A stretch of 64,000 nt of DNA. Origin: Brevibacterium sp. 239c. Lineage in GTDB: Bacteria; Actinomycetota; Actinomycetes; Actinomycetales; Brevibacteriaceae. The DNA lies in NCBI RefSeq assembly GCF_900169365.1, contig NZ_FXZH01000004.1, positions 124,001-188,000 of the forward strand, written 5' to 3'. Position 1 is the first letter of the stretch; each line of letters opens with the position of its first letter. Below, one piece after another: positions 18,952 to 29,232 of the stretch. Below the pieces are notes generated by a model. The model searched no databases. It was given only the letters and a program-made list of their open reading frames with translations, and was not told the DNA's origin. A program made the translations under genes and the position numbers.

Positions 18952-19707
18952 GTGCATACAACGAATACCGCCATGTCAGCAGTAGCGACTACCGGGCTGG
19001 GTCCGATCGAGGAACTCGCCTTCGCGCGAGTCCTCCTCGACTCGGTCAAACATGGCAGCCGCGGCGCGACGCTGCGGATGTACCGACCAGCACCGACAGT
19101 GGCGTTCGGGGCCAGGGACCGTTTCCTCCCCGGGTTCCCCACAGCCATCGAAGCGGCCCGAGACCATGGTTTCACTCCAGCCCTGCGCAGCCTCGGCGGT
19201 CGAGCCGCCGCCTATCATCGCGGATCTCTGGTCATCGACCACATCGAACCCAGTGACGCGTTCATCAAGGACACGACCGCCAGGTTCACCGGATTCGGAC
19301 GCGACTACGTCGAGGTGCTGCGGGGCATCGGAGTCGACGCCCGCCTCGGCGAGATTCCCGGCGAATACTGCCCCGGTGAGCACAGCGTGAATGTGGCCGG
19401 CCGGATCAAGGCGATCGGAACAGCACAGCGCGTGGTCTCGGGCGCATGGCTGTTCTCGTCATCCGTGATCGTGGAGGATCCCGACCCCATCCGTGCCGTC
19501 CTCACCGACGTCGAAGCGGCTCTGGGCATCGAATGGGACCCGGCAACGGGCGGGTCGATCAGTGAGGCTCACCCGGAGGTAACCACGGAGACCGTCGCCG
19601 AGGCGTTCGCCGCCTACTATGCCTACGCCGACCCGCACACGCCCGGTGAACCCACCGCCGAGGAGCTGGCGGCATTGCCGGACAAAATCGGCACCCACCT
19701 GCTGTGA
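18952..19707 (+). CDS. Lipoate-protein ligase/octanoyltransferase-like protein
   Basis: The 251-residue protein belongs to the biotin/lipoate ligase fold: RMYRPAPTVAFGARD, RSLGGRAAAYHRGSLVIDH and GEYCPGEHSVNVAGRIKAIG match the conserved substrate-binding segments of LplA/LipM proteins. Family members transfer lipoyl or octanoyl groups to Lys of carrier proteins. The conserved Lys of ligases (RIKAIGTAQR) is present. The start is GTG at 18952, or ATG at 18973; neither has a strong site. It is divergent from tmk. Confidence 0.82.
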   Translation: MHTTNTAMSAVATTGLGPIEELAFARVLLDSVKHGSRGATLRMYRPAPTVAFGARDRFLPGFPTAIEAARDHGFTPALRSLGGRAAAYHRGSLVIDHIEPSDAFIKDTTARFTGFGRDYVEVLRGIGVDARLGEIPGEYCPGEHSVNVAGRIKAIGTAQRVVSGAWLFSSSVIVEDPDPIRAVLTDVEAALGIEWDPATGGSISEAHPEVTTETVAEAFAAYYAYADPHTPGEPTAEELAALPDKIGTHLL

Positions 19708-19777
19708 CAAGCACTGCACCACGACACAACCAGGACCCCTGGCTCACGAAACTCAAGCGATTGGAGACCATGACCTC

Positions 19778-20269
19778 ATGAATGTGCGCGAAGCGACGAA
19801 GAACGACCTGCCTGACATTCTCAGACTGGTTCATGCTCTGGCAGTCTACGAGCGCGAACCCGAGGCGGTCCAAGCCACGGAAGACGATTTCGCCGCTGTG
19901 ATGTTTCCAGACGATGGGCGTGCGAACACATACGGGCTCGTCGCCGAGGTGGAGGGACAGATCATCGGCATCGCGATCTGGTTCCACTCCTTCTCCACCT
20001 GGACGGGAAGGAACGGGATCTGGTTAGAAGATCTGTTCGTCGACCCCGATCATCGCGGCAACGGGGCAGGAAAAGCCCTGCTGGGACGCTTGGCCCAGAT
20101 CTGCCAGGAGCGGGGACTGACTCGACTCGAATGGTGCGTCCTCAAGTGGAACGAGCCCTCAATCGGGTTCTACCGCTCACTGGGCTCGCAGGCACAGGAC
20201 GAGTGGGAGACCTTCCGCCTCGACGGTGCAGCATTGCGCTCCTTCGCCTCCGAGTCGGCTGGACAGTAG
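19778..20269 (+). CDS. GNAT acetyltransferase, diamine acetyltransferase (SAT)-like
   Basis: The 163-residue protein starts at an ATG preceded by TTGGAG. It reads like a spermidine/thialysine acetyltransferase: LVHALAVYEREPEAV near the start, IWLEDLFVDPDHRGNGAGKA as the acetyl-CoA loop (about residues 83-102), and WCVLKWNEPSIGFYRSLG near the end. These segments are the SAT1/SAT2 hallmarks. Likely role: N-acetylation of polyamines or related amines. It follows the lipoate-ligase-like gene by 70 bases and is convergent with the next GNAT gene. Confidence 0.85.
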   Translation: MNVREATKNDLPDILRLVHALAVYEREPEAVQATEDDFAAVMFPDDGRANTYGLVAEVEGQIIGIAIWFHSFSTWTGRNGIWLEDLFVDPDHRGNGAGKALLGRLAQICQERGLTRLEWCVLKWNEPSIGFYRSLGSQAQDEWETFRLDGAALRSFASESAGQ

Positions 20270-20293
20270 CCGCTAGGCAGTCCCGGCTGTATC

Positions 20294-21364
20294 TCAGCCT
20301 GACGCGTCGAGGTTGAGTTCGACCTCTTCGATCCGCTCGACTGGACGGAACCCGAATCTCTGGTTGATCGCGAGCATGTGCTCGTTCTCTTCGGCGTTGT
20401 AGGTGATGATCGCTCGGGCGTCCAAGCCCGCCTGTAAGAACTGATGCGCAGCTGCGGCTTTCACCGCTGCCCCGAGACGATGACCCCGATGCTGGTCACG
20501 GACAAGGGTTCCCCACTGATAGACCATGGCCTCGACCGACGAGTGGACCAACTGAGTGTATGCAGCGATTTCACCGGTTGAGTCGACAGCGATCGCTGCG
20601 AAGCTTGTTCGCCCCTGCCTGACGAAGATGGCCTCTTGTTCGCGGATGTCTTCCGCCGAGGTGACCTCGGGTTCGACATCTCGATCCCCCGTGGGCGCAT
20701 CGGTTTCGATGAGGCCCTCCATGAGAGCCCATTGCTCGACGAACGCCTCCGGCACGTCTCCGGACCAGGAGTGGAAAACGTACCCTTCGTGGAACGGTCG
20801 CGCTTCATCGGCGATCGTCCGAACGAGCGCGGGGTCCAGCGGCAGCTGGCATTCACTGCGGAGGTCTCCGATGGCAGAGGTGAAACCGTGGTGTTCGGCG
20901 AAGGCGATCCCGGGCACCGTTATCTCGGCATCGGCAGATCCTTCGCCTGCCTTCTCGTCGCGGTAGGGACGGAAGACCTCCGAGGCGATCACTCGTCGGT
21001 CCAGCTCCCGGGTGCGTGAGCGAACGAATTCGAGCATCGCGGAGCCGACACCTCGGCGCCGGGATCCGGGTTCGACGTAGAGTCCCAGGTCGACTCTGTG
21101 CAGGTTATCGCTGAGCGGCATCGTCAGCGTGATTGCGCCGATCGCCGAATCGGCTTCCGCTGCTCCGTGTACGAGGTAGATCTCGGTCGTTGACGAGCTT
21201 CGCTGCGTGCGCAGTTCGGCGCTCAGTTCGGGTTCGGGCCACACCGGAGCATCCGGACCTCGATCGTGGGAGCTCGCCGCAGCGAACACCCCGTGCCACG
21301 CGTGGAAAGCGTCGTCATCGGCTGGGTCATTGAGGTGGATCGAAAGCGATGGTGCATCTGCCAT
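20294..21364 (-). CDS. Tandem GNAT acetyltransferase, mycothiol-synthase-like architecture
   Basis: The 356-residue protein contains two GNAT folds. The first has VDLGLYVEPGSRRRGVGSAML (acetyl-CoA loop RRRGVGSA about residue 107). The second has WGTLVRDQHRGHRLGAAVKA (about 290-310) followed by YNAEENEHMLAINQRFGFRP. The two-domain plan is that of mycothiol synthase and many uncharacterised actinobacterial enzymes. The protein at 62315-63334 has the same plan. The substrate is unknown. Confidence 0.85.
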   Translation of the reverse strand: MADAPSLSIHLNDPADDDAFHAWHGVFAAASSHDRGPDAPVWPEPELSAELRTQRSSSTTEIYLVHGAAEADSAIGAITLTMPLSDNLHRVDLGLYVEPGSRRRGVGSAMLEFVRSRTRELDRRVIASEVFRPYRDEKAGEGSADAEITVPGIAFAEHHGFTSAIGDLRSECQLPLDPALVRTIADEARPFHEGYVFHSWSGDVPEAFVEQWALMEGLIETDAPTGDRDVEPEVTSAEDIREQEAIFVRQGRTSFAAIAVDSTGEIAAYTQLVHSSVEAMVYQWGTLVRDQHRGHRLGAAVKAAAAHQFLQAGLDARAIITYNAEENEHMLAINQRFGFRPVERIEEVELNLDASG

Positions 21365-21419
21365 GGTTCGGACTCCATTGTCTGAGGCCTGTGTTCGCTC
21401 TGCCCTGTGCGATCAGGTG

Positions 21420-21482
21420 CGAGTTGAGGACGATCTGTGCCGATCCTCCGCGGAGAAACCGACACAGATCGTCCTCAACTCG
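21420..21482. repeat. Long perfect inverted repeat (20-base stem) downstream of topA
   Basis: The arms at 21420-21439 (CGAGTTGAGGACGATCTGTG) and 21463-21482 are perfectly complementary, with a 23-base spacer. It lies between the end of topA and the tandem GNAT gene, both on the minus strand. There is no T-run, so it is not a textbook terminator. It could be a mobile hairpin element, an RNA-processing site or a factor-independent stop without a U-tract. Confidence 0.8.
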
Positions 21483-21550
21483 TCGTGCTGAAGAAGCTGG
21501 TCGAAGCTCGAGGCACGCAACGCCGGAGCGTGAGCACCTCAATCGCTCCC

Positions 21551-24397
21551 TCAGGGAGTCTTCGGCCTAGCCGTCGTGGACTTCTTCGCCGCGGTCGTTG
21601 ACTTGGCAGCCGTTGATTTAGCGGTCGTCTTCTTCGCTGCGGTCGTTGACTTGGCAGTCGTCGACTTAGCTGCGGTCTTCGCTGGAGCCTTCTTGGCAGC
21701 AGTGGTCTTCGCAGCCGTCGACTTCTTCGCCGGAGCCTTCTTGGCCGGAGCCTTTTTGGCGGGCGTCTTCTTCTTGGCTGGCCCCTTCGCACGCTTCTCA
21801 GCCAGGAGCTCGGCGGCGCGAGAGAGGGTCATCGACTCGACTGAATCGTCCTTGCGCAGAGTGGCGTTGAACTCGCTGTCGGTGACGTAGGGGCCGAAAC
21901 GACCGTCCTTGACGACGACAGGCTTCTTCGACACCGGGTCCTCGCCGAGTTCCTTCAACGGTGCTGCCGCTTGGCGACCCCCGCGCTGCTTCGGCTGAGC
22001 GTAGATCTTCAGCGCCTCTTCCAAGGTGATGTTGAAGATCTGATCTTCCTCGGTCAGCGACCGTGAGTCGGTGCCCTTTTTCAGGTACGGTCCGTAGCGG
22101 CCGTTCTGGGCGGTGATGTCGGTGCCTTCTTCGTCCTGGCCGACGACGCGGGGAAGGCTGAGCAGAGTCAGTGCCGTCTCAAGGTCGATCGAATTCAGGT
22201 CCATGGACTTGAACAGGGAGCCGGTGCGAGGCTTAGGCTTCTTCGCACCGCGCTTGGGCTTCTCTTCAGGTTCGGGCAGGACTTCGGAGACGTACGGGCC
22301 GAAACGCCCGTTCTTCGCCACGATCGTGTGTCCGGTCTCGGGGTCGACACCGAGTTCACGGTCACCGTCGCCCTGCGATTCGATGAGTTCAGCGGCCTTG
22401 GCTGCTGTCAGCTCATCCGGTGCCAGGTCTTCGGGGACCGACACACGCTTCGGGTCGGCACCCTCTTCCGTGGCCGGAACTTCGAGGTACGGGCCGTAAC
22501 GACCCACACGCAGGTTCACACCCTCGCTGATGACGACGGTGTTGACCTCACGGGCATCGATGTCGCCGAGGTCATCGACGACTTCTCTCAAGCCTTCACG
22601 GTCCTGGGACTTGTCACCGAAGTAGAAGCTGGCCAACCACGCATTGCGGTCTTCCTCGCCCATGGCGATGCGGTCGAGCTCGGACTCCAAATCGGCGGTG
22701 AACGCGTAGTCGACGAGCCTGGTGAAGTGCTCTTCGAGGAGACGGACGACCGAGAATGCCAACCAGCTGGGCACCAATGCGTTGCCGCGGGTCGTGACAT
22801 AGCCGCGGTCCTGGATCACGGAGATCGTGGCTGCGTAGGTCGAAGGACGGCCGATGCCGAGTTCTTCGAGCTGTTTGACCAGGCTGGCTTCTGTGAAGCG
22901 TGGTGGTGGAGCCGTTGTGTGCCCGTCGGCTTCGGCCTTGACCACGGACAGCGACTGACCCTCTTCGACCTGGGGCAGTCGTGACTCGTCCGATTTCTTG
23001 TCATAGCGTCCGGCGTCGGTGCCCTCTTCGTAGGCTGCGAGGAACCCTCGGAAGGTGATGACGGTGCCGCTGGCACTGAAGCCGGCGTCGTGGCCGTCGG
23101 CGAGGTCGGCGCGGACCTTGATCGTTGCGGTCTTGCCCTTGGCGTCGGCCATCTGGCTGGCGACCGTGCGCTTCCAGATCAGGTCGTAGAGGCGGAATTC
23201 ATCACCGCTGAGTGATTTCGAGACCTGAGCTGGTGTGCGGAAGGAGTCACCGGAGGGACGGATCGCCTCGTGAGCCTCCTGCGCCGATTTCTGCTTGCCC
23301 GAGTAGGTGCGAGGCGACTGCGGGACGAATTCGGGACCGTAGAGTTCGGTCACCTGCTTGCGTGCAGCGGAGATCGCCTGGCCCGACAGCGATGAGGAGT
23401 CGGTACGCATATAAGTGATGTAGCCGTGTTCGTACAGCGACTGGGCGGTGCGCATGGCCTGACGGGCGCTCATGCGCAGCTTGCGGCCGGCTTCCTGCTG
23501 CAGGGTCGAGGTCGTGAACGGAGCGGCCGGTTTGCGTGAGTACGGCTTCGATTCGACGGCCGTGACCGTCAGCGCGTCCTTCGCGGTGCCGTTGAGTTCT
23601 GTGGCCAAGGACTCGGCCCTGGCCTGGTCGACGACAATGGCCGAAGAGTTCTTCAGTTCGCCCTTGTCGTTGAAGTCGCGGCCCGAGGCCACACGTGAGC
23701 CGTCGAGGGTCGAAAGATTCGCTGCAAATGGGCTGGTGCCGTCGGGCAGTCCCAGGTCGACGTCGAGGTCCCAGTAGTCGGCGGAGACGAAGGCCATGCG
23801 TTCGCGTTCGCGTTCGACGACGAGGCGCGTCGCCACGGACTGGACACGGCCAGCAGAGAGGCCAGCACGGATCTTGCGCCACAGGACCGGTGAGATCTCG
23901 TAGCCGTAGAGCCGGTCGAGGATACGGCGAGTCTCCTGCGCGTCGACGAGTGCGGTGTCGATCTCACGGGTGTTCTCCAAAGCCCGTTCGATAGCCTCGG
24001 GGGTGATCTCGTGGAAGACCATGCGCTTGACCGGGATCTTCGGCTTGAGGACTTCGAGAAGGTGCCAGGCAATGGCCTCACCTTCGCGGTCCTCATCTGT
24101 TGCGAGATAGAGTTCGTCGGCGTCTTTGAGGAGGCGCTTGAGTTCGGTGACCTTCTTCTTCTTGCCCGGGTCGACACGGTAGTAAGGGTCGAAGTTGTTG
24201 TCGACGTCGACAGCAAACTTGCCGTACGGACCCTTCTTCATGTCTGCCGGGAGTTCGGACGGGGTGGGAAGGTCGCGGATGTGGCCGACCGACGCCTCAA
24301 CGTCGTAACCCTCTCCGAGGTACCCAACGATCGTTCGCGCCTTCGTCGGGGACTCGACGATGACGAGACGGCGGGGCTGCTTCTCGGTTGTGGTCAC
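21551..24397 (-). CDS. topA: DNA topoisomerase I
   Basis: The 948-residue type IA topoisomerase has an N-terminal TOPRIM (VESPTKA with Glu15; DEDREGE at 101-107), the catalytic Tyr329 in [10 protein letters not shown], and the usual arch domains. The C-terminus carries several repeats of the form [16 protein letters not shown], the actinobacterial TopA_C repeats in place of Cys zinc fingers. The last 80 residues are a Lys/Ala/Thr/Ser tail ([18 protein letters not shown]), as in mycobacterial TopA, where the tail supports relaxation activity. It relaxes negative supercoils. Upstream is a methyltransferase gene on the same strand. Confidence 0.97.
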   Translation of the reverse strand: MTTTEKQPRRLVIVESPTKARTIVGYLGEGYDVEASVGHIRDLPTPSELPADMKKGPYGKFAVDVDNNFDPYYRVDPGKKKKVTELKRLLKDADELYLATDEDREGEAIAWHLLEVLKPKIPVKRMVFHEITPEAIERALENTREIDTALVDAQETRRILDRLYGYEISPVLWRKIRAGLSAGRVQSVATRLVVERERERMAFVSADYWDLDVDLGLPDGTSPFAANLSTLDGSRVASGRDFNDKGELKNSSAIVVDQARAESLATELNGTAKDALTVTAVESKPYSRKPAAPFTTSTLQQEAGRKLRMSARQAMRTAQSLYEHGYITYMRTDSSSLSGQAISAARKQVTELYGPEFVPQSPRTYSGKQKSAQEAHEAIRPSGDSFRTPAQVSKSLSGDEFRLYDLIWKRTVASQMADAKGKTATIKVRADLADGHDAGFSASGTVITFRGFLAAYEEGTDAGRYDKKSDESRLPQVEEGQSLSVVKAEADGHTTAPPPRFTEASLVKQLEELGIGRPSTYAATISVIQDRGYVTTRGNALVPSWLAFSVVRLLEEHFTRLVDYAFTADLESELDRIAMGEEDRNAWLASFYFGDKSQDREGLREVVDDLGDIDAREVNTVVISEGVNLRVGRYGPYLEVPATEEGADPKRVSVPEDLAPDELTAAKAAELIESQGDGDRELGVDPETGHTIVAKNGRFGPYVSEVLPEPEEKPKRGAKKPKPRTGSLFKSMDLNSIDLETALTLLSLPRVVGQDEEGTDITAQNGRYGPYLKKGTDSRSLTEEDQIFNITLEEALKIYAQPKQRGGRQAAAPLKELGEDPVSKKPVVVKDGRFGPYVTDSEFNATLRKDDSVESMTLSRAAELLAEKRAKGPAKKKTPAKKAPAKKAPAKKSTAAKTTAAKKAPAKTAAKSTTAKSTTAAKKTTAKSTAAKSTTAAKKSTTARPKTP

Positions 24398-24532
24398 GCT
24401 TTCACATTCCTCTCACGGCGCCGGATGATCGAATAAACGGACGATCCGGCCCAATGTAACACTGATGATCGTGCACGACCTGCATCGGGTTGATGCAGTG
24501 AATCTCTACGGCAACGGTATTCGATCCTACCG

Positions 24533-26134
24533 TTATTCCGTCTTCCCACCGTTCACAGGCAGCACTGCGCCAGCGGCGACGAGCTGTCTCACCTGAGCAA
24601 TGAGCTGGTCTTCGAGCGCGGTCGGGTTGACGTCGAGCAGCTGTGCCAGAGCCACCGCGGTCTGCCGCAGAGACAGGCTGCCGTCAGCAACCGAGACGAA
24701 ACCGGCTAAGGCCGTATCGAGGTCGAAGACCTGCCCGAATCCGATCCCCTGCTCCAACGTGATCGAGCTCGGATCCGATTCCCCGGGCACATGGTGGCGG
24801 TGTTCGACGAGGTCCGGGGATCGGGTGAAGACCGTCTCCGCGATCTCCTCGGCCCCAGCCGTGGCCAGCCACGACTTCAGCTCAAATGTGGTCGCGACGA
24901 ACTGTCCGAGTCCATGCGGATTGTTCGCAATCGCCGAGGTGGTCCTGACCTTGGTCTTGAACGTGGAGGATGCTTGTTCTGACTTGTGCATGATGACGTA
25001 GCCGAAGACGACTTCGCTCACCTCGCGTGTATCGAAGTCGTCCATCCAGGCTGCGGTTGCCTCGTTCCAATCCTGGCCGGCACGAGGAATTCCGCCGTCT
25101 CGAATCCACGTCTCCGCATAGGCGACGGGGTCGAGGGCTTCACGTTCGATGACGAGCACTGAGGTGTCCGGGTCGGTGACCCAGGCTTCCGGCCCTGCAT
25201 CCACCGCCGAGGTGGTCTCCCAGTTCCCGAGGCACACGGACCGTCCTTTCGGTTGGAGATGGTCGGGAATCGCGGTGAACAGGGACCGCACCAACCGGTC
25301 GCCGGTCATTCCACCGTCCCGGTACTCGAAGTTGGTCACGGTGGTGCGCGGGGTGATGACGTAGGGAGGATTGGACACGAGCAGGTCGACTGGCTCGGTG
25401 AGTGGTTCGAGCATGGACCCTGCCCGGAATTCGATGTTGTCCACGCCGTTGAGTCTCGCGCTGAGTCCGGTCAGGTGCAGGGCTCGCTGTGAGATGTCGG
25501 TGGCGATGACGCGGTCGCTGTGGCGGGCCAGAAGCAGAGCTTGGATTCCGCATCCGGTGCCGATGTCGGCGGAGAGTCTGACGTGCTCGCGGGGTGTCAG
25601 TGACACGAGTGTGCGTCCTGCCCCTCCGAGGCCGAGCACGAAGTCGCCGTCGAGGACTTCGGGAATGATGAGAGTCCCATGGTCACTGACGAGGTAGAGA
25701 TTTTCGTCACCGTGACGCAACCCCCGAGGGACGCCGACCGGCAAGGCATAAGGGGTGACCGCGAACGGAGCGGACACGTGTCCACTATCCCCCACCTCGG
25801 CGCGGGCGCTGGTTTCGGCGTGGTTGCTCGTCTCGAGCAGTCCACTGTCGATGGCGACTCCGAACGCGTCCTCACCGAGTGCGGCACGCGCCGCTTCGGT
25901 GCTGACCGAACGATGGAAGTGAAAGAGCATGGCAAGCGCCGCCAGGTGCTGGTCAAAAGTCGTCTGTGTCTCGGCTGCTTCGAACACCTTCTGGCAGTGG
26001 TGGATCGCGGGCGCGGCGTTGTTGCGCACCAGCGCGGAGGCGATGGGTCCACCCCAGAACTGTCGGAGTCGCGGCTCTGTGTATCCAGCCTTGTAGAGTC
26101 GGTCTGCCACGAGGGTCATGTCTTGTTCACTCAC
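24533..26134 (-). CDS. Class I SAM-dependent methyltransferase with NPPY motif
   Basis: The 533-residue protein has an N-terminal helical domain (1-150) and a central Rossmann methyltransferase with SAM-binding IGTGCGIQALLLA (about 191-203), the acidic ATDIS, and VSNPPYV at 254-259. A C-terminal domain of about 230 residues follows. NPPY enzymes methylate an amide or amine nitrogen (Gln in HemK/PrmC, or adenine/guanine in nucleic acids). The overall plan is a conserved actinobacterial family next to topA; its substrate is not known to me. It is divergent from the helicase gene, with 55 bases between. Confidence 0.85.
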   Translation of the reverse strand: MSEQDMTLVADRLYKAGYTEPRLRQFWGGPIASALVRNNAAPAIHHCQKVFEAAETQTTFDQHLAALAMLFHFHRSVSTEAARAALGEDAFGVAIDSGLLETSNHAETSARAEVGDSGHVSAPFAVTPYALPVGVPRGLRHGDENLYLVSDHGTLIIPEVLDGDFVLGLGGAGRTLVSLTPREHVRLSADIGTGCGIQALLLARHSDRVIATDISQRALHLTGLSARLNGVDNIEFRAGSMLEPLTEPVDLLVSNPPYVITPRTTVTNFEYRDGGMTGDRLVRSLFTAIPDHLQPKGRSVCLGNWETTSAVDAGPEAWVTDPDTSVLVIEREALDPVAYAETWIRDGGIPRAGQDWNEATAAWMDDFDTREVSEVVFGYVIMHKSEQASSTFKTKVRTTSAIANNPHGLGQFVATTFELKSWLATAGAEEIAETVFTRSPDLVEHRHHVPGESDPSSITLEQGIGFGQVFDLDTALAGFVSVADGSLSLRQTAVALAQLLDVNPTALEDQLIAQVRQLVAAGAVLPVNGGKTE

Positions 26135-26189
26135 ACACAGATCCTAACGACTGTGCCCCGATGAGTCCGACTGAGCCATAATTGGGGCC

Positions 26190-28466
26190 ATGGCCTCTTC
26201 TGCTCTTCTCGACATCGTCACCGGTTACGGTGCCCGGGATGACCGGATCGTCCACGTGCGCGATATTCCACAGCGGTTCGAACATGAGTCGGACTGGCCG
26301 GAGTGGATCGATGAGGAACTCAAACACGCCTGTCATGCCATCGGCGTCGATCAGCTGTGGGACCACCAGTGCGAGGCAGCACAGGCCGCGCGAGACGGAT
26401 CCGATGTCGTCATAGCCACCCCCACCGCCTCGGGGAAATCCTTGGGATTCTGGCTTCCGGTCCTCGAAGCCATTCAGAGCACCCGCACGAAGCTGCGCAC
26501 CTCCTCGGCGATCTACATCGCACCGACGAAGGCGTTGGCCGCCGATCAGATGGCGAACTTGGAGAAGCTCATCGTCCAGGGAATGCGGCCGGCGACCTAC
26601 GACGGTGACACGCCTCAGGAGTCCAAGGACTGGGCCCGGCGGCATGCGAACATCATTTTCACCAACCCGGACATGCTTCATCGTGGGATACTGCCGCAGC
26701 ATGAACGGTTCTCGCGGCTGTTCAAATCACTGCGCTTCATCGTCATCGACGAGGCCCACCGCTACCGGGGAGTCTTCGGCTCTCATGTCGCACTGATCCT
26801 GCGGCGTCTGCTGCGCATCGCCGCCCATTATGGGGCACACCCAGTGGTCATTGGAGCTTCGGCGACGATGGCGAACCCAGATGAGGCGTTCTCCAAGCTC
26901 ACCGGACGCGAAGTGCACGCAGTCAGTCAGGATTCGTCTCCTCGAGCCCAGGGCAGCTTCGCTCTCTGGGAACCACCGGTCTCCCCGGGAGGCGAGCGCC
27001 GCAGCGGTCTGGTCGAAGCCGCCGATATCCTCACCGATGCAATGTGTGCAGGGTATCGCTCGATTGCGTTCATCGCCTCCCGTCGCGGCACGGAGGCCCT
27101 GGCCTCGACCGTCCGTGACCAGGTCAGTCAGGTCGATGGCTCATTGAAGGACAAGGTCGCGGCCTATCGCGGCGGCTATCTAGCCGAGGAGCGCAGACTT
27201 CTCGAATCCGCACTGCGGTCGGGTCGTCTGCTGGCGGTTGCGTCGACGAATGCCCTTGAGCTCGGAATCGACATCTCCGGCCTTGACCTCGTCATCATCT
27301 CCGGCTGGCCCGGTACCTTGGCGTCACTGTGGCAGCAGGCGGGACGCGCCGGTCGTGCGGGACAGCGGTGGATGGCCGTGTTCATCGCCCGTGACGACCC
27401 GCTGGACACTTATGTTGTGAACCATCCTGAGGTCATCTTCGATGCTCCCGTCGATGCGGGAGTCATCCATCCCGGGAATCCGCATGTTCTGGGAGGGCAC
27501 CTGTGTGCTGCGGCTGCAGAGGTGCCGTTGCGGGAAGCCGATCTTGTCCATTTTCCGTCCAACTCCGCCGAGGTGCTCGCTGATCTGGTCGAGCGAAAGC
27601 TCCTGCGCGCACGCCCTACCGGATGGTTCTGGGCCAAGGATGAACCGGCAGCGAACATGTCTGATATTCGTGGCAGCGGTGGCGGCCAGTTCCGTCTGGT
27701 CGAGGCCAGCACCGGTGCACTCTTGGGCACTGTCGATGAGTCCGGGGCCTTCACCGGCGCCCATCCCGGCGCGGTCTACACGCATCAGGGCGCCGATTTC
27801 ACTGTCCTCGATCTTGATCTCGAGGATCATGTTGCATTCGTGGAGCGCGCCGAGGTCGATTACACGACGCAGGCCCGGTCGCAGACCGAGATCGACATCG
27901 TCGGCACCGATCAGCAGCGGGCTCTGCCGTCTGGAGTCACGGTGTGCAGCGGGACTGTCGACGTGAAAGATCATGTCGTCGCGTACCGGATGCGGGCCAA
28001 GCGTGGCGGGTCGATCATCGCCGAACACGAGCTCGATCTGCCCGAACGTTCTTTGGAGACCAAGGCAGTGTGGTGGACGATTCCACAGACCCTGTTGGAT
28101 GAAGCTGAGATCGTCGCCGCTGACCTGCCCGGCGCCGTTCATGCGGCCGAGCATGCCTCCATCGGCCTGCTGCCGCTGTTTGCCGGCTGCGACCGCTGGG
28201 ACATCGGCGGTGTCTCCACCGCCCGGCACGCTGACACCGGAATGGCCACGGTCTTCGTCTACGACGGTCTTGCCGGTGGTGCCGGATTCGCCGAACGCGG
28301 CTATGAGGTCATCGAAGGATGGCTCGGAGCGACACGCGATGCAATCTCGGCGTGCGATTGCGCCGATGGCTGCCCGTCGTGCGTACAGTCACCGAAGTGT
28401 GGAAACGGCAATGAACCCTTGGAGAAGGATGCAGCTTTGCGGCTGTTGCGCACCATCTTGGACTGA
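26190..28466 (+). CDS. DEAD/DEAH-box helicase, MrfA-like with C-terminal Cys cluster
   Basis: The 758-residue superfamily 2 helicase has motif I ATPTASGKS (76-84), motif II DEAH in FIVIDEAHRYRG, motif III GASATMANP, and motif VI QQAGRAGRAGQ. The C-terminal half carries the DUF1998-type region ending CDCADGCPSCVQSPKC, a four-Cys metal site. MrfA-type proteins act in DNA repair of mitomycin-like damage. In actinobacteria this helicase is a constant neighbour of the tad operon (helicase/secretion neighbourhood), and here too the convergent tad genes begin 29 bases downstream. Confidence 0.93.
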   Translation: MASSALLDIVTGYGARDDRIVHVRDIPQRFEHESDWPEWIDEELKHACHAIGVDQLWDHQCEAAQAARDGSDVVIATPTASGKSLGFWLPVLEAIQSTRTKLRTSSAIYIAPTKALAADQMANLEKLIVQGMRPATYDGDTPQESKDWARRHANIIFTNPDMLHRGILPQHERFSRLFKSLRFIVIDEAHRYRGVFGSHVALILRRLLRIAAHYGAHPVVIGASATMANPDEAFSKLTGREVHAVSQDSSPRAQGSFALWEPPVSPGGERRSGLVEAADILTDAMCAGYRSIAFIASRRGTEALASTVRDQVSQVDGSLKDKVAAYRGGYLAEERRLLESALRSGRLLAVASTNALELGIDISGLDLVIISGWPGTLASLWQQAGRAGRAGQRWMAVFIARDDPLDTYVVNHPEVIFDAPVDAGVIHPGNPHVLGGHLCAAAAEVPLREADLVHFPSNSAEVLADLVERKLLRARPTGWFWAKDEPAANMSDIRGSGGGQFRLVEASTGALLGTVDESGAFTGAHPGAVYTHQGADFTVLDLDLEDHVAFVERAEVDYTTQARSQTEIDIVGTDQQRALPSGVTVCSGTVDVKDHVVAYRMRAKRGGSIIAEHELDLPERSLETKAVWWTIPQTLLDEAEIVAADLPGAVHAAEHASIGLLPLFAGCDRWDIGGVSTARHADTGMATVFVYDGLAGGAGFAERGYEVIEGWLGATRDAISACDCADGCPSCVQSPKCGNGNEPLEKDAALRLLRTILD

Positions 28467-28494
28467 CCAGCTCCTTCATCTCTGACCATCTGTT

Positions 28495-28812
28495 CTACTT
28501 CCCGGCCACGGCCTTCTCCTTCACTTTGGGGAGGGGACCAGGGATGTCGACTTCAACCTGAATATAGGCGCTCTGCTCAGACGTTGAGGCTCGACAGTCG
28601 GTGACGGCTGCCCCGTTGCGCTTCGCGACCTCCTTCGCGATGTCGCAGGGTTCACCGGCAGCGAGTCCGCGAACTGCGTCTGCTGCTGCGAGCACGGCCA
28701 GATCGGCGGCACTCTGCGCCGTGCTGTGGGCCGCGAAGGCTTGGCTGAGTCCACCGATGGCGGTGACGAGGACCAGGATCATCGAACACAGTCCGGCAAC
28801 GATATTCGTCAC
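28495..28812 (-). CDS. TadE-like secretion-neighbourhood protein
   Basis: The 105-residue protein has an N-terminal hydrophobic helix (about 5-30) followed by AAHSTAQSAADLAVLAAADA, the pattern of the helicase/secretion neighbourhood TadE-like family (Rv3654c-like). Two Cys (about 56 and 73) may pair outside the membrane. Probably a minor pseudopilin of the tad system. Its start overlaps the stop of the preceding gene by ATGA; it is last in the operon. Confidence 0.82.
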   Translation of the reverse strand: MTNIVAGLCSMILVLVTAIGGLSQAFAAHSTAQSAADLAVLAAADAVRGLAAGEPCDIAKEVAKRNGAAVTDCRASTSEQSAYIQVEVDIPGPLPKVKEKAVAGK

Positions 28813-29231
28813 GGCAGTCCGCCTGACGTGTGCGGACCCAGCGCCTCACTGGTAGTGGAGCGGTCGCCCTCAGTTCGCGCCGTTGCCTCGGCCTCGACCT
28901 CGTTGATGAAGATGATTGCCGCGGGAAGTTCGATGGTGACGGTCACCGTCGAATATCCGCCTTCGGAACGGACCAGCACCTCGGAGGCCTGTCCGGCGTG
29001 CTTCTTCGCTTCGGTCACGACCGCTGTCTGAGGCTCGCCGCGGGCGATTTCCCGGGCCGCAGATCTGGCTGCGTCGAAGGCTCTCAGCTGGGAGAAGCCG
29101 ACGGCGGCTGCTCCTGTGAGCACGATGATGAGAAGCACGATGGCGGGCATGACAACAGCGAATTCGGCCGTGGCCGTACCCGCATCCCGGTGCTGCTTTC
29201 CTCGTCGGTCACAGGAACATCCGGTCGCCAC
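28809..29231 (-). CDS. tadE: TadE-family pseudopilin
   Basis: The 140-residue protein has a basic, Cys-containing N-terminus, then DAGTATAEFAVVMPAIVLLI (about 16-35), the TadE prepilin-like segment with Glu at +5 of the processed helix. An AFDAARSAAREIARG motif and a beta-rich external part follow. It is likely a minor pilin of the tad pilus. It lies two bases from the pilin gene and overlaps the next gene by four bases. Confidence 0.85.
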   Translation of the reverse strand: MATGCSCDRRGKQHRDAGTATAEFAVVMPAIVLLIIVLTGAAAVGFSQLRAFDAARSAAREIARGEPQTAVVTEAKKHAGQASEVLVRSEGGYSTVTVTIELPAAIIFINEVEAEATARTEGDRSTTSEALGPHTSGGLP

Positions 29232-29232
29232 G

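Noticed and set aside
21551-21890. Plus-strand frame rich in Val/Ala/Phe over the topA tail
   Set aside because: It is the antisense of the Lys/Ala/Thr tail of topA.
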